Below, one piece after another: positions 8,777 through 15,610 of a stretch of DNA of 51,913 nt. The stretch comes from Muribaculaceae bacterium (GTDB taxonomy: Bacteria; Bacteroidota; Bacteroidia; Bacteroidales; Muribaculaceae). Where the stretch lies: positions 1-51,913 of the forward strand of contig JAFLTR010000012.1 of NCBI GenBank assembly GCA_022509205.1, given 5' to 3'. The notes below the pieces were generated by a model. It had not been told where the DNA came from and did no database searches. It worked only from the letters and a program-made list of their open reading frames with translations. The position numbers and the translations under genes are program-made. The first letter of the stretch is position 1; each line of letters begins with the position of its first letter.

Positions 8777-11700
8777 TTATCGTTTGATAAACTTGTAGTT
8801 CTTCAACTTGCCACCGTTATCAACCACGATGATATAAACGCCGGGGGCGAGATTTTCGAGAATATCGAGATGGTCTTGACCCATAGCGGAACCCATTACG
8901 ATACCGCTCATTGCATCAACCACTGTGTAGCGGCCATTGCCGGATTCTAAAACAGTGTTAATGGATGCTGTCGGGTTCTCATAATCCTCTTTCACTTTAG
9001 AAGCAGTGATAGCGCCCTTATAGATGCGGAGGTCATCGATATAACCATTGTAGGAGTCATCGAAATTGAAAGTGTCGGTGCCACCGATCACGAGATTTTC
9101 AGCCGGGCTGACGATAGCGCCTGTTTCTACGTTTGATTTGCTGTCGGCGAGCTCACCGTCGATATAGAAAGAGAGGGTCTTGGCTTCGAAGTCGCGTACA
9201 CAGGCTACGTGGTGCCAGTTGCCGTCGAACACCCTTGAAGAAGCATCCGCTATACCAACTTCAGTCTTTGTCTTGTCGTCGTCGATTGAGAAACGGAAAG
9301 TGTCGCCGTTTTTATGCTCAACGCCAAACCAGTTGCCTGTCGGGCTTGTGATCGAACCGTAAAGAAGGAGATAAGCGTCGGCGCTGCTTGTAGAGTTCAT
9401 CCAGAATTCTACAGAGAAAGAATTGTCGTTGATATCCAGTTGCTCGTAAGGTTCTTGAACAAACACTGAAGAACCAAAGAGTCTCACGGCGTTTCCTACC
9501 TTACCGGCAGCAACTTCAGCCGGTTTATAAGTTCCGGCGTAAGCACCGTTTGATTTCTTCTGGCTTGCAGTCTGGCCTCCGACAGAGTTGGAAGTGGTGT
9601 CTCCGACACCCTTGTTTTTATCATCGGTGGCTCCAACCGCTGCGATCTCGTCAAGCGGGAAGTAAGCCATCAGTTCAGCGCTTGACGCTTCGTGAACCAC
9701 TATATTCACTTCCACTGAAGTGTTGTCATCATCTTCAGCACCAACGGTGGTGAGGGTGAATGTGAATTCACCTGTCTTGGTCAGTTTGCCGGAAACAGAA
9801 CCCTGAAGAGTAGTTTCATCGAATTTGAGTTCGAGACCTTCCGGCATTTCAGAAGCCACTATTCCGGTAGCGTTCTTAATTGTGAAGACGATAGGCTGGA
9901 TCTCGTCGCCAAGATAGATCACCTGGTTGAGTGAACCGGAGCTTACGGAAACCACACCCTTGGTGTTGAAATATTCTTCCGGGGAGAAAGAGAGGTGAGG
10001 AGGCTGGTTGTAAGCGCAGTTCTGCCAAGCCACAGCGAGACGATACTGACGGTCTTGCATCAGACACGGGATCTTGTAGTTGGTAGGAATTGTAGTTGTG
10101 AAGATAAGGAGGTCAGACTCTGTGCTGCCGTCATGGAGAATTATCTCCTCGCGCCAGTCACCGAAGATGTCGGCCTGAAGATTAGGAGTAGCCTTGGTGG
10201 TGTTGCATGAAGAAGCGTTGCTGTATTGTCCGAGGCTTAAAAGTGTGCTCACACTTGAGAGAGAATTGTTGGGCTTGGTGATAACAGGGGCTGATTTATT
10301 TGAATCGGAATTATATTTACCGTCAAAAAGCTCATCGAGGAGGTCACCATCCCAATAAATACGGAAGTTTACATCGGGACGTTTTGCACCGGAAACCTGT
10401 TTCTGGCTTCCCCATACAACGCCTGTTGATGACCACCATTCATAGCCGGGATGTGTGGAAGAAACATTGGCTGCGAGACCACGGCCTACGTCACCGCCGG
10501 TCTGTTTCTCGAAATAGAGCACTTCTCCTGTTTTGGCATCACGCACGCTGATATCGTAAGGGTTTGATTTCTCCTCATGGGGCATCATTACCTGGAGGCC
10601 TTCGCGATCCGGCAACATCTTTGCGAGATGGAGAGCATCGCCATGGCCGCCGCCGGTGCGGTACATGAATTTACCGTTATGGTCGAGAGCTGCAGAACCG
10701 AAGATAATTTCATCGCAACCGTCGGCATCTACATCGCCCACTGTGATGGAGTGGGTGCCTTGGCCATAAAGTTCCTTGCTCTTCGGAGAGGAGTAAAACC
10801 ATTTTTCAGTCAGTTTGCTACCGTCAAAGTCCACAGCCCATACGTATGCGTAGGTGTAATAACCGCGGCACATAACTGCTGAAGGCTTTTTGCCGTCAAG
10901 ATAAGCCACACATGCAAGATATCTTTCGGAACGGTTGGCATTGCCGTCGCCCCAGCCGCTACTGCTTTGAGCTTGAATGGTACGCGGGGGATTATAAGCT
11001 ATTGTATTGATCTCGGCACCTGTTTCACCGTTGAAGACGGTAAGGTATTCCGGACCGGATTTAATTATACCGGCAGTTGAGCCTGAAGTTTCCCTGTAAT
11101 CGTCGGTGACCTTGTCGCTGCCCATCAATACGGCTTTTCCTTTACCGTCGATTGTGCCGGGAGCAGTCTTGCAGATGAGTTCTGCCTTGCCGTCTCCGTC
11201 AAAGTCATAGACAAGGAATTGGGTGTAGTGGTTGCCGGAACGGATGTTCTGACCCAGGTCGATACGCCATAGTTTTGTTCCGTCAAGTTTATAACAGTCG
11301 AGGATTGTGTTTCCGGTGAAACGGAACTGGTCGCCGTTGTCAGCCTGGTTGGTCGGGAACCATTTCACAATGAGTTCATAATCTCCGTCGCCGTCAACGT
11401 CGGCCACAGACACATCGTCGGGTGTATAAACGTATTGACGCTGCTGTTTGGAGCCACCGGCCGGAGATGTACCTCCTGCGGGGCGGTCAAGGTGCACTTT
11501 CATGTAGGGGGTATCCCAAGCTTCAACGGCTTTGGAAGTTTCCACTTCTGCGCCATCCAGGATGGCTTTAACGGTGTAGGCCACACCGGTGGTGCCTTCA
11601 GCGTCGGTGAAGTTGGTGTAAGATTTTATCGGAGCGTCATTTAGTTTTGTGTCACCACGATAAACATCGAATGTAAGGTCCTTCGAATCGTCGATAAGAG

Positions 11701-11851
11701 AACGCCAGGATAGGAACACACCTTTGTCAGTTTTTACAGCCACCAGTCCACGGTCGAGTTTTTCAGCTTTCACCGTAGGGCTGTAATTGCCTTGTGCGAA
11801 TGCTCCCAAGGTGGTGAGCATGGCAAGACAGGTTAAGTAAGCTTTTTTCAT
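8777..11851 (-). CDS. Multidomain PL11 rhamnogalacturonan lyase
   Basis: Rhamnogalacturonan endolyase of family PL11, which cuts the alternating rhamnose-galacturonate backbone of RG-I. After a signal peptide (ending GAFAQ) the start AEKLDRGLVAVKTDKGVFLSWR is the PL11 hallmark; the eight-bladed propeller holds calcium-type motifs such as DVDGDGDYELIVKW, DFDGDGKAELICKT and DVDADGCDEIIFGS and covers about residues 25-640. Plain PL11 enzymes are near 620 residues; this one has 1024. The extra part appears to be an Ig-like domain (about 650-725), a LamG/concanavalin-type domain (about 735-960, YFPLDEIAAVG ... GYIDDLRIYKG) and a C-terminal sorting-like tail ending YKFIKR. It is the first gene of the minus operon and has a good promoter and a leader inverted repeat upstream. 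The LamG part may bind glycan. Confidence 0.92.
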   Translation of the reverse strand: MKKAYLTCLAMLTTLGAFAQGNYSPTVKAEKLDRGLVAVKTDKGVFLSWRSLIDDSKDLTFDVYRGDTKLNDAPIKSYTNFTDAEGTTGVAYTVKAILDGAEVETSKAVEAWDTPYMKVHLDRPAGGTSPAGGSKQQRQYVYTPDDVSVADVDGDGDYELIVKWFPTNQADNGDQFRFTGNTILDCYKLDGTKLWRIDLGQNIRSGNHYTQFLVYDFDGDGKAELICKTAPGTIDGKGKAVLMGSDKVTDDYRETSGSTAGIIKSGPEYLTVFNGETGAEINTIAYNPPRTIQAQSSSGWGDGNANRSERYLACVAYLDGKKPSAVMCRGYYTYAYVWAVDFDGSKLTEKWFYSSPKSKELYGQGTHSITVGDVDADGCDEIIFGSAALDHNGKFMYRTGGGHGDALHLAKMLPDREGLQVMMPHEEKSNPYDISVRDAKTGEVLYFEKQTGGDVGRGLAANVSSTHPGYEWWSSTGVVWGSQKQVSGAKRPDVNFRIYWDGDLLDELFDGKYNSDSNKSAPVITKPNNSLSSVSTLLSLGQYSNASSCNTTKATPNLQADIFGDWREEIILHDGSTESDLLIFTTTIPTNYKIPCLMQDRQYRLAVAWQNCAYNQPPHLSFSPEEYFNTKGVVSVSSGSLNQVIYLGDEIQPIVFTIKNATGIVASEMPEGLELKFDETTLQGSVSGKLTKTGEFTFTLTTVGAEDDDNTSVEVNIVVHEASSAELMAYFPLDEIAAVGATDDKNKGVGDTTSNSVGGQTASQKKSNGAYAGTYKPAEVAAGKVGNAVRLFGSSVFVQEPYEQLDINDNSFSVEFWMNSTSSADAYLLLYGSITSPTGNWFGVEHKNGDTFRFSIDDDKTKTEVGIADASSRVFDGNWHHVACVRDFEAKTLSFYIDGELADSKSNVETGAIVSPAENLVIGGTDTFNFDDSYNGYIDDLRIYKGAITASKVKEDYENPTASINTVLESGNGRYTVVDAMSGIVMGSAMGQDHLDILENLAPGVYIIVVDNGGKLKNYKFIKR

Positions 11852-11902
11852 GCTATTAAGTAATATTAGGTAGTTTTTAGTTTTTCAGGTCTACTGAGAC
11901 GG

Positions 11903-11928
11903 GTTTATACGTTTTATCAGGTATAAAC
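11903..11928. promoter_or_regulatory. Perfect 8-bp inverted repeat in the PL11 leader
   Basis: GTTTATAC at 11903-11910 and GTATAAAC at 11921-11928 are exact reverse complements with a 10-nt spacer. The pair lies just downstream of the predicted transcription start of the PL11 operon (about 11940 on the minus strand) and about 50 bp before the start codon. It could be a repressor operator or an mRNA hairpin in the leader. Seen directly; role inferred. Confidence 0.5.
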
Positions 11929-11945
11929 TTATCCCATTTAAACGA

Positions 11946-11977
11946 CAAATTTAGTAAATACAATTGTATAATGCAAA
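11946..11977 (-). promoter_or_regulatory. Bacteroidetes-type promoter of the PL11 operon
   Basis: On the minus strand the -7 element is TAAATTTG (11953-11946), matching TAnnTTTG, and the -33 element is TTTG (11977-11974), with 20 nt between. This is the known spacing for the Bacteroidetes primary sigma factor. It would start transcription near 11940, giving a leader of about 90 nt before the PL11 ATG at 11851. Confidence 0.7.
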
Positions 11978-12218
11978 CAAAAATTTTGATTTTTTGATGT
12001 TTGCGTCCCGTTGTCAACCTCCTGTAAGGCTCTCCGATGCAAGGTGCAAGCACCCTTGGCCGGAGGAGGTCTCTTACTGTTTTTTTGACAAGAGAAGAAA
12101 TGTCCGGGTTTAAAGTACCGGTACCCCAATTTTGGATAAAATCGGGCCGGGAATTTTATAAGATTCAGGAAATTGGGGAGGGAGAAGTTCTATTTTTATG
12201 TTTTACAACATATTATTT

Positions 12219-12253
12219 TTTGAGCGAATATGTTTGTAAAAGATTTAATTTTG
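12219..12253 (+). promoter_or_regulatory. Probable promoter of the 12341 gene
   Basis: A -7 element TAATTTTG at 12246-12253 matches TAnnTTTG exactly. The best -33 TTTG is at 12219-12222, 23 nt away, a little longer than the usual 19-21. A second TTTG at 12233-12236 is too close. The start site would be near 12260, leaving a leader of about 80 nt that contains the hairpin at 12262-12278. Confidence 0.5.
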
Positions 12254-12340
12254 CAATTGAAAACCGGAATTACCGGTTCTGATATAGAAAACTGACAAAA
12301 CAGTATAAAAACCACAATCTTTTAATTTAACCTAATATTT

Positions 12341-13156
12341 ATGAAAAAACTTTTTACTCCTGTTTTGACCCTGCTTCTGGCTTCCGGAGGTATGGTAAGT
12401 GCACAACACACTTACGACTTCACCAAGTGGAGTGAAGCTACAATCGCTAATCTTAAGGCTGACGCCGCTGCCGGCGCTTCCTCCGGCTGGAGTGATGATG
12501 AAAAGAACGATGGAAATACAGTAGAGGGCTGTTTCTGGATGGCCGGTGACAACGCTGCTGTCGGTACTGATGGTAATCTAACCGCAAATGGTGATGTGAT
12601 TGAAGAACTTAGAGGTCTTGACTTCACAACTGCACCAGCAACACGTAATCTTGCTATCGCAGTAAATTACCCCACAACCAGTCTTGGAACTTACGCCGGT
12701 CCTTCTTACCTCTGGCTCGGTGGTAGCAAAAAGGATTATTTTGTAATTCATGATGTAACCCCGGGTCTTTATATCCACATGGGTGTTGAAACACACAAAA
12801 CCTCAGATGCCCGTGGCGTAGAACTTTATGTTTATGCTAATGGAGCAAAAGGAGATAAACTCACAGGTGCAAACGGGGAGACAGTAGCACCTCCGACAGC
12901 ATACGCAGACCAGACTTGGCTCGTGCCGGAGGGTACTGAACCGGTAGACATTATGGTTTACAACACCAACGGTTGCCACCTCTATTATATCGACATCAAC
13001 GAGAATGTTGAAACTACAGGCATCACAGAAATCGAAACTTCTGAGAATGTAGAGCCGGTTTACTACAACCTCCAGGGCGTACGCGTAGACAATCCTACAA
13101 AGGGTATCCACGTTCGCGTTCGCGGTAACAAGGTTGACAAAGTGATCGTTCGCTGA
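12341..13156 (+). CDS. Secreted beta-rich protein of unknown function with sorting-like tail
   Basis: I do not recognise a named family. The 271-residue product begins with a signal peptide (MKKLFTPVLTLLLASG, cleavage near SAQH), followed by YDFTKWSEATIANLK and a single beta-rich domain (about residues 25-225) with several Trp and aromatic residues and a segment TYAGPSYLWLGGSKKDYFVIHDV. This looks like a carbohydrate-binding-type beta-sandwich, and similar openings occur at the N-terminus of some Bacteroidetes pectinases, but no catalytic motif is visible. The last 35 residues (YYNLQGVRVDNPTKGI ... VDKVIVR) match the tails of four other secreted proteins in this window. It is monocistronic, with its own promoter and a strong terminator. 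A pectin-binding surface or released protein is a guess from context. Confidence 0.7.
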   Translation: MKKLFTPVLTLLLASGGMVSAQHTYDFTKWSEATIANLKADAAAGASSGWSDDEKNDGNTVEGCFWMAGDNAAVGTDGNLTANGDVIEELRGLDFTTAPATRNLAIAVNYPTTSLGTYAGPSYLWLGGSKKDYFVIHDVTPGLYIHMGVETHKTSDARGVELYVYANGAKGDKLTGANGETVAPPTAYADQTWLVPEGTEPVDIMVYNTNGCHLYYIDINENVETTGITEIETSENVEPVYYNLQGVRVDNPTKGIHVRVRGNKVDKVIVR

Positions 13157-13180
13157 TCGAATAGTCAAAACTTATTAATG

Positions 13181-13217
13181 AGCCCTAAAAGCCTGCAAAA
13201 GCTTTTAGGGCTTTTTT
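13181..13217 (+). terminator. Rho-independent terminator after the 12341 gene
   Basis: AGCCCTAAAAGC (13181-13192) pairs perfectly with GCTTTTAGGGCT (13201-13212) around an 8-nt loop, followed by a run of six T (13212-13217). It lies 24 bp after the stop codon. Confidence 0.9.
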
Positions 13218-13300
13218 GTGGAGATAACCGGCGAGTTAGCAAATAATGGGACGAACTTTTCCAAAGTTCATAAGGGGCCTTCCAAAATGTCAGCGAAAAT

Positions 13301-13360
13301 AGGGGCGGAAACATTCTTGTTTCCGAAATTTAATGCGGAAGTCGGGAGACTTCCGCCCCT
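13301..13360. repeat. 60-nt palindromic element with alternative folds
   Basis: Outer arms 13301-13310 (AGGGGCGGAA) and 13351-13360 (TTCCGCCCCT) are exact complements. Inside are two perfect hairpins: 13306-13313 with 13318-13325 (8 bp, 4-nt loop) and 13335-13343 with 13348-13356 (9 bp, GGGA loop). The inner hairpins share bases with the outer stem, so the element can fold in two ways. It resembles a small non-autonomous intergenic element; only one copy is seen in this window. Confidence 0.65.
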
Positions 13361-13376
13361 ATAACGTATCGGCAAA

Positions 13377-13447
13377 TAACGGGATGAACTTTTTTTAAAG
13401 TTCTAAAAATCGATGCGAAAGGATTTATGAAAAAATCCTTCCCATTA
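13377..13447. repeat. Three-way-junction repeat, copy in the left flank
   Basis: Unit of 71 nt related to the tandem units at 15105-15339. Hairpin 1 is GAACTTT (13386-13392) with AAAGTTC (13397-13403), 7 bp and a TTTT loop. Hairpin 2 is AAGGATTT (13419-13426) with AAATCCTT (13433-13440), 8 bp. The closing arms are 13377-13386 and 13438-13447, here with mismatches (TAACGGGATG against CTTCCCATTA). A truncated copy with only the left arm and hairpin 1 lies at about 13237-13270. Confidence 0.7.
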
Positions 13448-13512
13448 ACTGCGAGTTGGCAAATAACGGGAAGAACTCTCGGCTATCTTTTTTTATAATC
13501 GGAGAGGAGGGC

Positions 13513-13550
13513 AAAAAACACAGGAGACTGACATTCTTGTCAGCCTCCTG
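13513..13550 (-). terminator. Rho-independent terminator of the 13637-14878 gene
   Basis: Read on the minus strand, a 13-bp hairpin with one mismatch (13538-13550 with 13521-13533, 4-nt loop) is followed by six T (complement of AAAAAA at 13513-13518). It lies about 85 bp after the stop codon of the minus-strand gene. Confidence 0.8.
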
Positions 13551-13636
13551 GTATTAACATAATTCAAATCTATTCTAAGCCTTAATTGGCAGAATATTCG
13601 ATTTCGAGTCTGATGTAAGTTTTAAAGCTTCATCAA

Positions 13637-14878
13637 TTATTTCACCAACACTTTCTTACCGTTGATGATAAAGATACCGTTTGACGGGTTCTGTACGCGA
13701 CGTCCGAAAAGATCGTAGATTACAGTTTCAGTCTCAGAAGAAATAGTGTCGATAGAAGTAGTGGGACCTTCACCTTCACCTTCGCCTTCACCGCCTTCGT
13801 TACCTTCACCGGTTCCTGCAACGCGAGTTACAGCAAGAGTAGTGATGAGTGTTTTTGTATTTCCGGAACGGCTCAAGACAAGTGACTCATAATCCTTTGT
13901 CAGAGTATAGGTGTGGGTGCCGTGATCTGAAGCTCCTGTTTTCAAATTAGGAAAGTCGGCAGAAGTACTAAGTGCAGTTCCATCGGTTGTAGAAATCTTG
14001 ATGGCACCTTTTTTTGTATTATTTTCATCAGTGACGTTTGTACAACCCGTGAAAGTAATAACATCTCCCTCTTTAAGGCCGCCTTCCGGTTTCAGTTCAA
14101 CATGGTTTTGTTCACCTGCATTCCAACTTTTACCAAACGCTATACAAATATATTCTTTGCCATTTATCGTAACCTTCTCTTTATTATTAGTTGTATTATT
14201 TTCAGTATCGCTATAAACAACATAACCGGTATTCTCTACTCCTTCAATATTGTGTGCAACAACATGAGTGAGTTCTACGGGATCCTCGGGTTCTGTTGGA
14301 TCTGTTGTGGTTGGTTCACTATAATCTACCACGAGAACTACAACTACCTGTTCACCACTATTCTTTATATCAAAAGTATTGCTGTCACCGCTAAGTTTGA
14401 AATAGCTGACATCCGGATTGGTATAATCCTTATAGGATTTTAGATAGCCAACCTCCGGTGTTTCTAAATCAACGCCAACCTTAGCCCAAAAACACTCACG
14501 AGTCGTTGCATCCACGTTTGATACACTGTAGATAGTAACAGCATTAGCTACATAACCTTCAGGAAGTGTTACAGTATGAACGGCACCATTACTTAATTTC
14601 ATTGAAGCGTATTTATTACCTTCAACTGTGATGCTACTTGACTGTTCAATGTTTTTTTCGCGATTAGTACATTCAAATGTCCAACCTTCCGGAGCTCCGA
14701 TTTCTGAGCCTGAAACAACATTTTTTTTCTGATTATCAAACTTGTAAAGAAGTTGTGTTTTGCCGATCACAGCTTCTCCTTTGGGAGCGTAAGGGTTGGT
14801 TCCTTCATTGACAGCATAGGCCGTCATGCCTGAGAATGCTAACGATAGCGTAAGCAATGTGGTAAAAAGTTTCCTCAT
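13637..14878 (-). CDS. Secreted two-module protein of unknown function with linkers and sorting-like tail
   Basis: Not recognised as a named family. The 413-residue product has a signal peptide (LFTTLLTLSLAFSGMTAYA), then two beta-rich modules of about 150 residues each (roughly 40-190 and 205-360) joined by a Thr/Pro/Glu linker (TTTDPTEPEDP), and a Gly/Glu linker rich in GEGEGE before the C-terminal tail (IYDLFGRRVQNPSNGIFIINGKKVLVK). No catalytic motif is visible. Modules separated by low-complexity linkers suggest binding or adhesion at or beyond the cell surface. The gene is visibly more AT-rich than the SusC/D genes, stands alone with its own promoter and terminator, and is bracketed by clusters of the same structured repeat, which may mark it as a later insertion. 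Function is open. Confidence 0.7.
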   Translation of the reverse strand: MRKLFTTLLTLSLAFSGMTAYAVNEGTNPYAPKGEAVIGKTQLLYKFDNQKKNVVSGSEIGAPEGWTFECTNREKNIEQSSSITVEGNKYASMKLSNGAVHTVTLPEGYVANAVTIYSVSNVDATTRECFWAKVGVDLETPEVGYLKSYKDYTNPDVSYFKLSGDSNTFDIKNSGEQVVVVLVVDYSEPTTTDPTEPEDPVELTHVVAHNIEGVENTGYVVYSDTENNTTNNKEKVTINGKEYICIAFGKSWNAGEQNHVELKPEGGLKEGDVITFTGCTNVTDENNTKKGAIKISTTDGTALSTSADFPNLKTGASDHGTHTYTLTKDYESLVLSRSGNTKTLITTLAVTRVAGTGEGNEGGEGEGEGEGPTTSIDTISSETETVIYDLFGRRVQNPSNGIFIINGKKVLVK

Positions 14879-14972
14879 AAATTTTGGAATTTGATTAAGG
14901 TTAATATTTGAGTTTTAATTAATTTAGATGCTGTAAGATAACGAAATGATCAGGAGATATCTTTTTGCATCG

Positions 14973-15005
14973 CAAATATAAATCTAAAAATTACCCCACC
15001 CCAAA
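14973..15005 (-). promoter_or_regulatory. Bacteroidetes-type promoter of the 13637-14878 gene
   Basis: On the minus strand the -7 element is TATATTTG (14980-14973) and the -33 element is TTTG (15005-15002), separated by 21 nt. Both match consensus. Transcription would start near 14966, giving a leader of about 88 nt. Confidence 0.7.
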
Positions 15006-15104
15006 CTTTTAACACACATTAACATTTTCGGCCTGTATTTTAACTATTTGAATGATCCTTTAATTGAGGATTTTGAACCTTCCCATTAACAGCTTGTCGG
15101 CAAA

Positions 15105-15339
15105 TAATGGGAAGAACTTTTTCAAAAAGTCCTGGTAATTTTAGGACTTAAAAATAAGTCCTTCCCGTTAACTGCGAGTTGACAAATAATGGGAAGAACT
15201 TTTTTAAAGTTCTAAAAATTCGATCTGAAAGGATTTTGAAAAAATCCTTCCCATTATCAGCTGGTTGGCAAATAATGGGAAGAACTTTTTTAAAGTTCTA
15301 AAAACGATCCGAAAGGATTTATGAAAAACCTTCCCATTA
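15105..15339. repeat. Tandem array of three three-way-junction repeat units
   Basis: Three units: 15105-15170, 15187-15256 and 15273-15339, stepping by 82 and 86 bp. In each, closing arms TAATGGGAAG and CTTCCC(A/G)TTA pair across the unit and enclose two hairpins, one of type GAACTTT/AAAGTTC and one of type AAGGATTT/AAATCCTT. In the first unit the second hairpin is GGACTT/AAGTCC instead of GGATTT/AAATCC, a base-pair swap that keeps the stem, which argues that the fold is selected. The third unit has a shortened right side of hairpin 2. A lone right arm lies at 15079-15088. The link between units reads (A/T)CTG or CAGC then GTTGGCAAA or a variant. Confidence 0.75.
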
Positions 15340-15443
15340 ACTGATCCGGAGGGAGCGTTTCACAAATCATTTTTCGTTATATCTCGATTTTACTCGGATC
15401 TTTTATATAATTTTCATCCTTTTTTGTTAAAAGCGTGTAATGT

Positions 15444-15476
15444 TTTGGTTTATTTATTGAAATTTTTATAATTTTG
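15444..15476 (+). promoter_or_regulatory. susC operon promoter
   Basis: A -33 TTTG at 15444-15447 and a -7 TAATTTTG at 15469-15476, both matching the Bacteroidetes consensus, with 21 nt between. Transcription would start near 15483, so the leader is about 128 nt. Confidence 0.75.
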
Positions 15477-15610
15477 CATTATTGTAACACAAGTTTTATT
15501 AAAAAGACAGCTATCCTAATTCGCTGATCTTGATTGTGTTTAATGCTACCTGAAAGAACTCAGAAAACATATAACTTTAAAATTAATACTTTGACTAACC
15601 AAACGCGCGT

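Larger units (their letters stand above)
11852..12340. other. 489-bp divergent intergenic region
   Basis: Separates the minus-strand PL11 operon from the plus-strand secreted protein gene. It holds the PL11 leader repeat, promoters for both directions, a perfect 10-bp palindrome GTACCGGTAC at 12115-12124, and a small hairpin AACCGG-N5-CCGGTT at 12262-12278 in the plus-strand leader. The middle (about 12000-12200) carries an open frame of 81 codons without signal peptide, family motif or good context, which I do not call. No other gene is seen. Confidence 0.6.
13157..13636. other. 480-bp intergenic region with terminators and structured repeats
   Basis: Lies between two convergent secreted-protein genes. 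It holds the terminator of each gene (13181-13217 and 13513-13550), a truncated and a full copy of the three-way-junction repeat (left arms near 13237 and 13377), a further left arm near 13463, and a different 60-nt palindromic element at 13301-13360 sitting just after the truncated copy. No coding sequence is seen. Confidence 0.7.
14879..15610. other. 732-bp divergent intergenic region upstream of susC
   Basis: Contains the minus-strand promoter for the secreted protein (14973-15005), a tandem array of the three-way-junction repeat (about 15079-15339), the susC promoter (15444-15476) and a susC leader of about 128 nt. No coding sequence is seen. The position of the array just upstream of the susC promoter could matter for regulation, but nothing proves it. 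Confidence 0.7.

Noticed and set aside
12037..12282. Open frame of 81 codons in the PL11/12341 divergent region
   Set aside because: No signal peptide, no recognisable motif, and it overlaps the predicted promoter and start site of the 12341 gene.
13301..13360. Terminator for one of the flanking genes
   Set aside because: Both flanking genes already have good terminators with T-runs, this element has none, and it can fold in two ways.
15079..15339. CRISPR array
   Set aside because: Units are 66-70 nt, folded, with very short similar links between them, not identical repeats with unique spacers, and no cas gene is near.
13230..15340. Composite transposon
   Set aside because: No transposase, no clear target-site duplication, and the repeats are small structured elements and not insertion sequences; kept only as a possible cassette.
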